From positions 55,641 through 119,640 of the forward strand of contig NZ_MUGW01000042.1 of NCBI RefSeq assembly GCF_002217285.1: 64,000 bases of DNA, written 5' to 3'. The translations under genes and the position numbers were made by a program. A model generated the notes under the pieces. The model did no database searches and was not told the origin of the DNA. It saw nothing but the letters and a program-made list of their open reading frames with translations. The stretch is from Flavobacterium hercynium. GTDB lineage: Bacteria > Bacteroidota > Bacteroidia > Flavobacteriales > Flavobacteriaceae. How positions within the stretch are numbered: position 1 is the first letter of the stretch; each line of letters begins with the position of its first letter. Of the stretch, positions 25,637-34,288 are shown piece after piece.

Positions 25637-26131
25637 ATGAGCGAAAACCTAGAACAGTCATTTGTTGCGCAATTGAAGGCTAATCAGAATATAATCCACA
25701 AGATTTGTAGATTATATACTGCTGGCGAAGATGCTCATAAAGACTTATTTCAGGAAATCACAATTCAGCTCTGGAAAGCATATCCTAAATTTAGAGGCGA
25801 CAGTAAATTTTCAACCTGGACCTATCGTGTCGCGTTGAATACTGCCATTACGCTATACCGAAAAACCAAAAGAACCATATCGACAGTAGAATACGAAAGT
25901 CATCAGCATTTTGTAAAGGATGTTGACTACAATTATGAAGAGGAAGAACAAATTAAACTGATGTACAAAGCCGTTTATCAGCTTAATGACATCGAAAAAG
26001 CGTTGGTTTTTATGTATTTAGAAGACAAAGATTATCAAGAAATAGCTGAAACCTTAGGGATTAGCGAAGTGAATGCGCGTGTGAAAATGAATAGAATTAA
26101 AGGGAAACTTAAAAAAATATTAAATCCTTAA
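25637..26131 (+). CDS. ECF-type RNA polymerase sigma factor
   Basis: 164 aa. Sigma-70 region 2 (about 20-85: DAHKDLFQEITIQLWKAYPKF, STWTYRVALNTAI) and region 4 (about 105-160: LNDIEKALVFMYLEDKDYQEIAETLGISEVNARVKM). Eight bp ahead of a four-TM protein gene, so the pair is one operon; that partner may control it, but it shows no recognised anti-sigma domain. Target promoters cannot be read from the window. Confidence 0.92.
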   Translation: MSENLEQSFVAQLKANQNIIHKICRLYTAGEDAHKDLFQEITIQLWKAYPKFRGDSKFSTWTYRVALNTAITLYRKTKRTISTVEYESHQHFVKDVDYNYEEEEQIKLMYKAVYQLNDIEKALVFMYLEDKDYQEIAETLGISEVNARVKMNRIKGKLKKILNP

Positions 26132-26139
26132 TACGAATT

Positions 26140-26772
26140 ATGAAAGAACTGGATTTATTAAAAAAAGACTGGAAAAAGAATGCTAATTCTTTTGAACAAA
26201 TATCTGAAACAGAGATCTACAAAATGATTCACAAAAAATCGTCTTCAATCGTGAAGTGGATTTTGATTATTAGTATTTTGGAGATTTTATTTTGGACTGT
26301 TTCAAACTTCTTTTTCAGCACAGATGAAATGCTAATTAAGATCAAACATCCCGAGATGATATTTTATCTTGAAATAATGACGTCTTTTAATTATGTTATC
26401 GTTCTGATTTTTGTTTACTTTTTCTATAAAAATTACAAAACAATATCAACTACTGAATCTACTAAATTATTAATGAGCAGTATTCTAAAAACCAGAAAAA
26501 CAGTTCAGTATTATGTTTGGTATAATCTGGCAATGGCCGTTATCAGTGCCATCATTAGCTTTTTCATTGCATTTATTTACAATCCCGACATGGAGTTTTT
26601 TAGAGATAAACTAGCCGCAAATGGTCAGGCAATGTTTATGACTGTTGGAATCTTTATATTGGTAACATTGGTATTTTTAGGATTGTTCTGGTGTTTTTAC
26701 AGATTGCTGTACGGAACGTTACTACGTAGATTATTTGCTAACTATAAAGAATTAAAGAAAATAGATTTTTAA
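26140..26772 (+). CDS. four-TM membrane protein co-transcribed with sigma factor
   Basis: 210 aa. Begins with a short cytoplasmic helix (LLKKDWKKNANSFEQISETEIYKMIHKKS), then four TM segments (about 36-56, 70-92, 119-140, 158-180). No zinc-binding anti-sigma motif (HxxxCxxC). By position it is a candidate anti-sigma or sensor for the ECF factor immediately upstream; this is inference only. Similar sigma/TM pairs are frequent in Flavobacterium. Confidence 0.75.
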   Translation: MKELDLLKKDWKKNANSFEQISETEIYKMIHKKSSSIVKWILIISILEILFWTVSNFFFSTDEMLIKIKHPEMIFYLEIMTSFNYVIVLIFVYFFYKNYKTISTTESTKLLMSSILKTRKTVQYYVWYNLAMAVISAIISFFIAFIYNPDMEFFRDKLAANGQAMFMTVGIFILVTLVFLGLFWCFYRLLYGTLLRRLFANYKELKKIDF

Positions 26773-26868
26773 TTGAGGCTCTAAGGTTCTGAGGGACAAA
26801 GGTTCTGAGGTTTTCTTTTGAAACCGAACCTAGAAACAATCTAAAATCTAAAATCAGCAATCTAAAAT
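26773..26868. repeat. word-repeat spacer between convergent genes
   Basis: Contains GGTTCTGAGG twice (direct), an imperfect inverted match GAAACCGAACCTAGAAAC, and two AATCTAAAATC words. Third spacer in this window in which the gap between convergent genes is made of repeated short words; different words from the 14327 and 22618 elements. Confidence 0.45.
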
Positions 26869-27687
26869 TTAATGCTCCTTATATCCATATCTTCTCATTT
26901 CATTAAGTTCTTCGTGTGCCTTAATTTCTTCGGCTGGAATAACTTTTAAGAATGATGGATGTTGTTCGATAGCAAATTCTACTTTCTCAACAATTTCCTC
27001 GATAGTATCGTTTTCATAATCAATATCGAGAGGTTCTTTGATGATAAAAGACTGGAGAATATTTTTCTTCTTCATGCGTAATCCTTTTTTATCAAACGAA
27101 CGACGAAAACCGTCAATTACAATTGGAATTACGATTGGTTTATGCTGTTTAATGATATGTGCAGTTCCTTTACGAACTGGTTTAAACGATTTTGTAGTTC
27201 CTTGCGGAAATGTTATTACCCAGCCATCTTCGAGCGCAATTCTGATATTTTCAGTATCATTAGGATTTACATCACGTTTCTCTGTGACATCAACTCCTTT
27301 TGCACGCCAGGTTCTTTCGACTGTAATAGCACCAACATACGATAAAATTCTTGGCAATAAACCAGCCTGCATTGTTTCTTTTGCAGCAACATAGTACACA
27401 TTCATTTTAGGCTGCCACAAATATCCAATGTTCTTAATGTTATCTTCACGTCCGCTTAAACTTGCGTTAAACACATGAAACATAGCCACTACATCAGCAA
27501 AATAGGTTTGATGATTGGAAATAAATAATACATTTGTATCCGGTAATGTTTTTATAATTTCAGATCCTTCAATCTGCAAATCATTAAACCCCCTGTATCT
27601 TCGGTGCGTAAGCGCGCCTAAAACACGGATTAACCATTTTTTTATAAATAATATATGTCCAAAAGGATTTCGTTTAAACAATCCCAT
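26869..27687 (-). CDS. PlsC-family lysophospholipid acyltransferase-like protein
   Basis: 272 aa, one membrane-associated N-terminal segment. Family blocks are recognisable: motif I NHQTYFAD at 58-65, later ITVERTW, then FPQGTTKSF in place of the usual FPEGTR, and IPIVIDGFRRSF. Motif I is H-x5-D (H59, D65) rather than the canonical H-x4-D, and the EGT glutamate is Gln. It is therefore either a divergent clade with altered acyl acceptor or an enzyme with shifted catalytic geometry. Candidate substrates include lysophosphatidate or the amino-lipids of Flavobacteria. Confidence 0.75.
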   Translation of the reverse strand: MGLFKRNPFGHILFIKKWLIRVLGALTHRRYRGFNDLQIEGSEIIKTLPDTNVLFISNHQTYFADVVAMFHVFNASLSGREDNIKNIGYLWQPKMNVYYVAAKETMQAGLLPRILSYVGAITVERTWRAKGVDVTEKRDVNPNDTENIRIALEDGWVITFPQGTTKSFKPVRKGTAHIIKQHKPIVIPIVIDGFRRSFDKKGLRMKKKNILQSFIIKEPLDIDYENDTIEEIVEKVEFAIEQHPSFLKVIPAEEIKAHEELNEMRRYGYKEH

Positions 27688-27812
27688 AGCTCTGTGGTGT
27701 GTTTTTTAGTTAAGTCGCAAACATACAAAAATTATTCTTTTAGCGATAATTTTAAGCAATTTCGGAAATATTTTGCTATTATAATGAATATCAAATTATT
27801 AAATTTTAATTT

Positions 27813-28463
27813 TTACAAATTTTCTTCAAAAGTAATTTTCATTACTTCTCTCAGTTCACTTAATATCATTGCAGTTGCCCCCCAAACCATATGATTTTCA
27901 ATTTGAAATGCCGGCACTACGATATTATCTCCATAAGAAGTTGACAATGTGGTATCGACAATAATTTTATCATCTAAAAAAACAGAAAGAGGCAATTCTA
28001 TTACCGATGCGACTTCTCTAACATCAGGATAAAAAGAAAGCTCCTCTGAGGAAAAACCCAAAAACGGATGTACTAAAAAATTACTAGGCGGGATATACAT
28101 GGGTGTAAACTGCTTAATAATCGTAATTTTTTCAGGCAGAATACCAACTTCTTCATGGGTTTCACGTAATGCTGTTTCCTGATAACTGCTATCAAAAGTT
28201 TCATACTTTCCTCCGGGAAAAGCAATTTGCGAAGAATGAACTCCTTTGTACTCGTTTCGAACTATCAAGACCAAATGTGTTTTTTCGTTTTTAGGATAAC
28301 ACAACATCATAACAGCTGCTATTCTGGGATTCACCCCATTAAGATCAAGATTCTTTAAAGCCAGAGCTCGCTCTTTGGGAGCCATTTTTATGTGTGCAGC
28401 CTCAGCTGGAAGTTCAACCGGAATTAAATTAGGAACATATTGTAAAAAATCTTGAAAATCCAT
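27813..28463 (-). CDS. NUDIX hydrolase, CoA pyrophosphatase type
   Basis: 216 aa from the ATG at 28463 (a TTG at 28469 adds two residues). The Nudix box spans AFPGGKYETFDSSYQETALRE-THEEVGI, with REThEEVG intact, and KMAPKERAL upstream resembles the UPF0035 element of CoA-diphosphate hydrolases such as NudL. The divergent DUF4268 gene begins 93 bp away. Confidence 0.85.
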   Translation of the reverse strand: MDFQDFLQYVPNLIPVELPAEAAHIKMAPKERALALKNLDLNGVNPRIAAVMMLCYPKNEKTHLVLIVRNEYKGVHSSQIAFPGGKYETFDSSYQETALRETHEEVGILPEKITIIKQFTPMYIPPSNFLVHPFLGFSSEELSFYPDVREVASVIELPLSVFLDDKIIVDTTLSTSYGDNIVVPAFQIENHMVWGATAMILSELREVMKITFEENL

Positions 28464-28556
28464 AATCAAAGTTTATTTTTGTACTTTCATATAAATTATA
28501 AATATAGCCCAGAAAACGCGGTTCTACAAGTTTTCTAAATCTAAAGCCATAAAAAA

Positions 28557-28991
28557 ATGTACAGCAGAGAAGAATCACAAAAATTAAAAAGGGAATTTTG
28601 GGTGGCTTTCGCCGAAAAATATCCTCGCAAATGGGTGCTTTATGACACAAAGATTAAAGATTTCTCTTTTAAATTTTTTATTGACAATAAAAAGGCACAG
28701 GTTCTAATTGATATTGAACAACGTAGTGACGACAAAAGAAATGCGTATTTCGAAAAAATTGAAGCTTTAAAAAATATTCTCGAAGAAGAATTTATCAAAG
28801 ATCTTGTTTTCGAAAAAAATCATACACTGGAAAGCGGAAAAACCATTAGTCGAATTTGGGTAGAAAAACAAGGTGTTGGTTTTAGTAACCGAAACAATTG
28901 GGATGCTATTTTTGATTTCTTTTTTGAAAAAATGCATGCTCTCGAAATGTTTTATCTGGAGTATGACGAATTTATCAAGGATATTGAATAA
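28557..28991 (+). CDS. DUF4268 domain protein
   Basis: 144 aa, soluble, no signal peptide. Matches the DUF4268 pattern: FWVAFAEKYPRKWVLYDTKIKDFSFKF at the start and an ISRIWVEKQGVGF strand late on. The fold is related to PD-(D/E)XK-like or restriction-associated domains in other proteins, but here it stands alone and function is unknown. Divergent from the NUDIX gene, convergent with the T9SS-B protein gene; hairpin at 29006-29048 separates the latter. Confidence 0.8.
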   Translation: MYSREESQKLKREFWVAFAEKYPRKWVLYDTKIKDFSFKFFIDNKKAQVLIDIEQRSDDKRNAYFEKIEALKNILEEEFIKDLVFEKNHTLESGKTISRIWVEKQGVGFSNRNNWDAIFDFFFEKMHALEMFYLEYDEFIKDIE

Positions 28992-29005
28992 CAAAAAAGC
29001 CTTCA

Positions 29006-29048
29006 AATAACAAACCCGACATTACTTAGTAGTGTCGGGTTTGTTATT
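29006..29048. terminator. strong bidirectional terminator
   Basis: 16-bp perfect stem AATAACAAACCCGACA (29006-29021) / TGTCGGGTTTGTTATT (29033-29048) between two convergent genes. Confidence 0.88.
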
Positions 29049-29057
29049 TTAGAAAAA

Positions 29058-31220
29058 TTATCTTTTTAAAGAAAAATGTCCTCGTTTCTGATTACCATTT
29101 TCAAACATTATTTGATACCAATAATCTGAAGAAGGCAAAGGAGTTCCATTAAAATTACCATCCCATGCACTATCACGCTCTAAAGTTTTTAAAAGTTTAC
29201 CAGATCTGTCATAAATATATACACTGTAATCCTCACTACCAAATCCTGTAACTTCCCATAAATCATTAAAACCATCACCATTAGGTGTAAAAAAATTAGG
29301 TATCGTGTATTTCTCTATATTACAATCTTGCCCAAAATCAGAAACACTTAAATATATTTTTGTCTTTTCAATACATGCTGTATTTATATCCGTAACGCGA
29401 ACTGTTATTTCTTCATAATTTTTATTAGAATTGATATAAGTGCTATTTACAGATGCAGTAATATCATTTTCATCTCTATCAAAATATGAAAAAGTATACG
29501 ATGCCGGATTTTGAACTAAAAGGTTACTGATTTTTGACAAATCAAATACTGCATAACCTGTACCATTTAAATCACATTTTTTTAGCTCTGGAACTACATT
29601 TAAAGCAAATGGTGAAATAGTTTGTAACTCAACTTGGACATCTTCATAACAAGCAGAATTATTTTTATTCTCAACACGTACATTAATTATTTCATTATAA
29701 GGAAACTTATTTAAATAATTAGCTGGTAATGGCGATGGAAGAACATTACCTAATTGATCTTTGTAAGAAAAAATAAAATTATCTGAATTCAAAACCAAAT
29801 CATTTTCTAAAAGAGAGGTGTCAAAACCAGAAGAAAACCCATTTCCTAAATCAGCACAAGATGTTAAAGCAGGTAGTATATTTAATATTGGTTTTTGAGG
29901 CTTAAATTCATACGTATTAAAAACATAGGCAGCTCCAGCATAAGAAATATAACTTTGATCATTAGCATCTAATTTGTCCCACATAGCACCAACAAATAAA
30001 TTTTTACCATATAATGAAATCGAATTAGAAAAATAATCATCACTATGTTCTACATTTTTTGGTCTAACTATTTGATACTCTTTCCAAATATCATTTATTT
30101 CTTTTTGAAACATATACACCCGACCAAAAACCTTTGACAAATTACCACCACTATCATACTCATATTCAGTTCCACTTATAGCAATTTGATCTTTAAAAAT
30201 TTCCATTCTATCACCAAATCCAAAAATATTAGCAGAACCATCAGATGCTCTAAGTTTTTGATGCCCAATCCATTCACCAACAGAATTTTTCTTAAAAATA
30301 TAAACAGAACCTAAAGAAGTTAAAGGCCCTGCTCCATCTCCACTTAATATCGAATCATAATCATCATCTCTTGAAGCTGCTATAAATATTCCATTTTCAT
30401 TTATTTTGACAATGTAACCGAATCGATCTTGTAATGATCTATAATCATAAGCAACTAGCTTTTTTGTTTCGTTCCATACATTTAAATTATTCTTTTCAAA
30501 AACATATGCGGCTCCAGCCAAATTAGAACCTTCTTCTACAGCTCCAACTACAATAGTATTTTCATAGATAGCAACAGAATTACCAAAAGTAACACGTCTC
30601 TTTCTATCACTTGCTACAATTTTTTGAACAGGTGACCAGACACCATTAGTATCTTTAAAATAAATGTAAGCTGCTCCTGCATTTTCTAGATAATTTCCTA
30701 AAGAATTATCTGTGCTATTGTAATCTGCTCCAACAACCATATAATTATTAGATATCGCAATTTTATAACCAAAATTATCTCCCGAAACATTTTCAGATTT
30801 TACGATTTTTTGAGTAAAAATATAAAAGCCATTAGCATTTCTCTCATACATGTAAATAGCATTTCCTTTACTTGGATTAGATGGATCACAACCTAAAATG
30901 GCTAGTGTTTTACCTTCCATGAAGATAACAGAACCGAAATTGCAATAATTTTGAGCTGGCAAAAGCGTTAATTCCTGATAAATTGACCATCCATCACAAT
31001 CCTCTTTAGCAATATAAACTTTACCGGCATTTTGAAAGCCACTTATTTGCTGCGAAGATCCAAATGCAACATATCCGTCATAAGCAGACATAGAAGAAGC
31101 AAAACTATTATTAAAATCTCTAATTGGTTCGACGATCTTAAAATTTTGCTTCCATTGTTGAGAATACAACATCAACACACTTAAAAATAAAAATAGTGTA
31201 GCTGTTTTTTTTAATTTCAT
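29058..31220 (-). CDS. FG-GAP-like repeat protein with T9SS type B sorting domain
   Basis: 720 aa, signal peptide about 1-20 (LMLYSQQ). Residues about 35-430 are seven or so repeats of the form FG-x-AI-x-VVGA...GAAYVF, an FG-GAP/integrin-like beta-propeller that in Flavobacteria occurs in secreted adhesin-like proteins. Two Ig-like or gliding-motility-type domains follow (about 440-630). The C-terminal 85 residues (IPNFFTPNGDGFNDLW, YDRSGKLL, DSAWDGNFNG, YWYQI) are the type B C-terminal domain used by the type IX secretion system, associated with gliding and surface proteins such as SprB. Last gene of the leftward mnmA run. Confidence 0.88.
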   Translation of the reverse strand: MKLKKTATLFLFLSVLMLYSQQWKQNFKIVEPIRDFNNSFASSMSAYDGYVAFGSSQQISGFQNAGKVYIAKEDCDGWSIYQELTLLPAQNYCNFGSVIFMEGKTLAILGCDPSNPSKGNAIYMYERNANGFYIFTQKIVKSENVSGDNFGYKIAISNNYMVVGADYNSTDNSLGNYLENAGAAYIYFKDTNGVWSPVQKIVASDRKRRVTFGNSVAIYENTIVVGAVEEGSNLAGAAYVFEKNNLNVWNETKKLVAYDYRSLQDRFGYIVKINENGIFIAASRDDDYDSILSGDGAGPLTSLGSVYIFKKNSVGEWIGHQKLRASDGSANIFGFGDRMEIFKDQIAISGTEYEYDSGGNLSKVFGRVYMFQKEINDIWKEYQIVRPKNVEHSDDYFSNSISLYGKNLFVGAMWDKLDANDQSYISYAGAAYVFNTYEFKPQKPILNILPALTSCADLGNGFSSGFDTSLLENDLVLNSDNFIFSYKDQLGNVLPSPLPANYLNKFPYNEIINVRVENKNNSACYEDVQVELQTISPFALNVVPELKKCDLNGTGYAVFDLSKISNLLVQNPASYTFSYFDRDENDITASVNSTYINSNKNYEEITVRVTDINTACIEKTKIYLSVSDFGQDCNIEKYTIPNFFTPNGDGFNDLWEVTGFGSEDYSVYIYDRSGKLLKTLERDSAWDGNFNGTPLPSSDYWYQIMFENGNQKRGHFSLKR

Positions 31221-31247
31221 AATAAATTTTACTATGCTTATAATAAT

Positions 31248-31661
31248 TTAATGAACAGTATTCATATTATAAACAATAATCTGATTGTCATAATTAATAT
31301 AAAGTTGCTTTCGATGATCTTGATTCTTGCGGGTGATTATAGAAAGTTTACAATCGGTTCCGCTATTGTCTTTACATAAAAAAGAATATACTATATCAGT
31401 GTCATTCTCTTCTCTTTCGATATAATCAAGAATATTATAAAGTTGAATTTCCTGCGAATACACTACAATTCTATGTTTATCTGTATCTAAGACTACTGAA
31501 AGATCGACCAATGCAAGGTTTGACCACTCCCCCCAATTGCCTCTTTGTTTTTTTTCAAGAACACTAAAACCAGATGCTTTGAATCTATACGACTGACTAT
31601 AAGCCTGCTGAAAACTCAATCCTAAAAATAAGAGTACAATATAGATGCGTAATAAATTCAT
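31248..31661 (-). CDS. small secreted protein of unknown function
   Basis: 137 aa. Signal peptide about 1-22 (ending QAYSQ). The mature part is beta-rich: SYRFKASGFSVLEKKQRGNWGEWSNLALVDLSVVLD resembles short periplasmic proteins of unknown role seen often in Flavobacteria. No recognised domain. Gaps of 27 bp to the downstream T9SS-B gene and 17 bp to the upstream flavin oxidoreductase gene put it inside a leftward operon. Confidence 0.7.
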   Translation of the reverse strand: MNLLRIYIVLLFLGLSFQQAYSQSYRFKASGFSVLEKKQRGNWGEWSNLALVDLSVVLDTDKHRIVVYSQEIQLYNILDYIEREENDTDIVYSFLCKDNSGTDCKLSIITRKNQDHRKQLYINYDNQIIVYNMNTVH

Positions 31662-31678
31662 AAATGCTTTGGAGAAAA

Positions 31679-32623
31679 TTAGAATTCAAATGTAGCTTTT
31701 TCTTTGATGGCAATTTCAAATTCAGCTATCATATCCTGAATAATTTTTTCGGCGGGCAAAATTTCATGAATTAATCCTGCTATCTGACCAATTTCGAGTT
31801 CTCCTTCTTCGAGATCACCTTCAAACATTCCTTTTTTTGCCCTTGCCCTGCCTAAAAGTTGCACCAAATCATCTTTTGACGGACCTTTTTGATATAAAGC
31901 CTGAACGTCCTCAAAAAATTTATTTTTAATCAATCGTACCGGTGCTAATTCTTTCAATGTTAATTGCGTACCACCTTCTTTAAGCGCTACTATACTTGCT
32001 TTAAAATTATCGTGTGCAGAAGATTCTTCTGAGGCTGCAAAACGGCTTCCAACCTGCACACCGTCTGCACCCAAAATCATAGCTGCCAGCATACCTCTTC
32101 CGGTTGCAATACCTCCTGCAGCTATAATTGGAATTTGAATTTTTTCTTTAACCATCGGAATCAACGTGAGTGTTGTGGTTTCTTCACGACCATTGTGTCC
32201 TCCGGCTTCAAAACCTTCTGCTACAACGGCATCAACACCAGCTTCTTGTGCTTTTAATGCAAAAACGCTGCTGCTTACAACATGTACAACTGTAATGCTT
32301 TTTTCCTTTAAAAATGAAGTCCACGTTTTAGGATTTCCTGCCGAAGTAAAAACAATTTTAACTCCTTCTTCAACCACGATATTCATAATTTCCTCTATGT
32401 TAGGATATAACATCGGAATATTTACGCCAAAAGGTTTTGTTGTTGCTTTTTTACATTTCTGAATATGTTCTCTTAAAACTTCCGGATACATTGAACCTGC
32501 ACCAATAAGTCCTAATCCATCGGCATTACTAACTGCTGAAGCTAGTTTGTAACCGCTATTCCAGATCATTCCACCTTGAATTATAGGATATTTTACATCA
32601 AAAAGCTGTGTAATTCTATTCAT
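31679..32623 (-). CDS. nitronate monooxygenase-like NAD(P)H/FMN-dependent oxidoreductase
   Basis: 314 aa TIM barrel of the 2-nitropropane dioxygenase/FabK family. Seen: PIIQGGMIW at the N-terminus, GVNIPML, VVAEGFEAGGHNG and PIIAAGGIATGRGMLAAMILGADGVQVGSRF, the FMN phosphate-binding half. Bacteroidota members are usually annotated as nitronate monooxygenase but true substrate is seldom tested; FabK-like enoyl-ACP reductase is the alternative. 13 bp after the S8 protease gene. Confidence 0.85.
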   Translation of the reverse strand: MNRITQLFDVKYPIIQGGMIWNSGYKLASAVSNADGLGLIGAGSMYPEVLREHIQKCKKATTKPFGVNIPMLYPNIEEIMNIVVEEGVKIVFTSAGNPKTWTSFLKEKSITVVHVVSSSVFALKAQEAGVDAVVAEGFEAGGHNGREETTTLTLIPMVKEKIQIPIIAAGGIATGRGMLAAMILGADGVQVGSRFAASEESSAHDNFKASIVALKEGGTQLTLKELAPVRLIKNKFFEDVQALYQKGPSKDDLVQLLGRARAKKGMFEGDLEEGELEIGQIAGLIHEILPAEKIIQDMIAEFEIAIKEKATFEF

Positions 32624-32636
32624 TTACAAAATACTG

Positions 32637-34244
32637 TTATTGTTTGATAATCTTTCCTGTTTTGTGTAAACCATCAGCATCAAAACTATAAAAGTAAAGT
32701 CCGCTTTTTAGGGCTTGTATAGACACATCCTGATTTTCAAGTGTTACTTGCTGCTCTAATACTTTTTGTCCCAAAACAGAGTAAATAATTACTGACGCAG
32801 GGCTATTTAAATCCGAAAACGAAAAGGAAATACTGGTTTTCGCAGGATTTGGATGTACTGTAAATGTCGCTGTATTTTCAAAACTTTGAACGCCAAGAGC
32901 ATTTCCAAAATTTGGAATTCCATATCCGTAATTATTATCCGGATTAGTATATCGATCTGAAGACTGCAAGATCATTTGTCTAATTTCCTGATTTGTTTTG
33001 GAGGGATGCGCTTGCCACAAACAAGCGATCATTCCGGCCATTATTGGACAAGAAAATGAAGTTCCGTTTGAGGTCGTAATAGTTCCTGCTGTATTAGAAA
33101 CAGCTGATGGAGCTCCTTGTGCCATGACATCGGGTTTTATACGATTGTCAGAAGTTGGTCCTATGGAACTAAAACCTGCTTTAACTTTTGAAGCGGAAAC
33201 GGCTCCAACTGTAATTACCGAAACAGCATCTGCTGGTGCTCCAATATGTGGTTCTGATGAATTTCCTTCATTTCCTGCAGAAGCTACTACAATAATTCCT
33301 TTACTAAAAGCAATTTCTGCTCCTCTGGAAATAAAATTAGTTGAGCCATTCATGTCACCGTAAATATGACTATAATTCGGATTATCAAAAGAAAAATAGC
33401 CTAATGAACTTGTAATGATGTCAACTCCTAAACTGTCTGCTTTCTCTGCCGCTTCAACCCAGTACGATTCTTCTACCGGATTTTCGTTTACCACATCTTC
33501 TGTAATAAACAAATAGTAAGAAGCATTAGGTGCTGTACCAATTAAGGCATTTTCTTTGTACCCTCCCATTGTTGAAAGCACCAAAGTTCCGTGATTATTT
33601 CCTGTGTAGAAATTATCACTTCGGGCAACAAAATCATAACCTCCTAAAATTCGGTTATTATTGATTAAATTCTGAAAAGGCTGTGCTGTATTTACGCCTG
33701 GAAAACCCGCATCAAGAACAGCAATCACCTTACCATCTCCGGTAAAATTCTGCTGATGTAAAACTTGTCCGTTAAGCATCTGAATTTGATTTGCACCATT
33801 TCCGTACGGATAGTCTATTTTTACCTTTGCTGTTACATTCTTTTTTTCGACGGGAGAAACAGTAAATTTTGTAGAAGACGCATTTAAATTTCGGTTGGCA
33901 TAAACCACCTTATCTACAAAACTATTTGCGGTCAGCGCCGCAATTGAAGATTGAGTTCCTCTGATATGAAGCGCATTCATCCACTTCGATTTTGCCATAA
34001 TGGTAATTCCTGCGCTTGTCTTTACCTGATCGACATAAGAAGTCTCTAAAGGAGCATCGGTGGTATTTAAAGCAATATTCTGATTGGCTCTCCGATCCAA
34101 TGCACGCTGCGTAAGCACCTGCAATGGATTGTTTAAAAATACCTGAGCGTTTGGCTTGTCTTTAAAATATACCCACGCATCTTCTTGCTGGGAAAACATT
34201 GCCAAAGAAAAAAACAATGAAAAAAAACATAAAGTGTGTTTCAT
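32637..34244 (-). CDS. secreted S8 subtilisin-like serine protease with T9SS type A sorting domain
   Basis: 535 aa. Signal peptide about 1-19; propeptide-like region to about 145; S8 domain about 155-450 with catalytic triad D178 (VLDAGFPG), H218 (NNHGTLV) and S398 (NGTSFSCP), oxyanion Asn N325 (ASAGNEG). The C-terminal 75 residues (FTVHPNPAKTSISFSF, YSVLGQKVLEQ, GLYFYSF, GKIIKQ) form the type A T9SS sorting signal, so it should be exported across the outer membrane. Between mnmA (44 bp upstream) and the flavin oxidoreductase. Confidence 0.92.
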   Translation of the reverse strand: MKHTLCFFSLFFSLAMFSQQEDAWVYFKDKPNAQVFLNNPLQVLTQRALDRRANQNIALNTTDAPLETSYVDQVKTSAGITIMAKSKWMNALHIRGTQSSIAALTANSFVDKVVYANRNLNASSTKFTVSPVEKKNVTAKVKIDYPYGNGANQIQMLNGQVLHQQNFTGDGKVIAVLDAGFPGVNTAQPFQNLINNNRILGGYDFVARSDNFYTGNNHGTLVLSTMGGYKENALIGTAPNASYYLFITEDVVNENPVEESYWVEAAEKADSLGVDIITSSLGYFSFDNPNYSHIYGDMNGSTNFISRGAEIAFSKGIIVVASAGNEGNSSEPHIGAPADAVSVITVGAVSASKVKAGFSSIGPTSDNRIKPDVMAQGAPSAVSNTAGTITTSNGTSFSCPIMAGMIACLWQAHPSKTNQEIRQMILQSSDRYTNPDNNYGYGIPNFGNALGVQSFENTATFTVHPNPAKTSISFSFSDLNSPASVIIYSVLGQKVLEQQVTLENQDVSIQALKSGLYFYSFDADGLHKTGKIIKQ

Positions 34245-34288
34245 AGAATTACTTTTTTAAGGTTAGACCTTTGTAAAAAAGTATAAAG

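Noticed and set aside
25637..26772. Sigma/anti-sigma pair linked to SusCD control.
   Set aside because: The partner lacks a FecR or zinc anti-sigma domain, and the window's SusC has no STN domain; the glycan locus has its own LacI-type operators.
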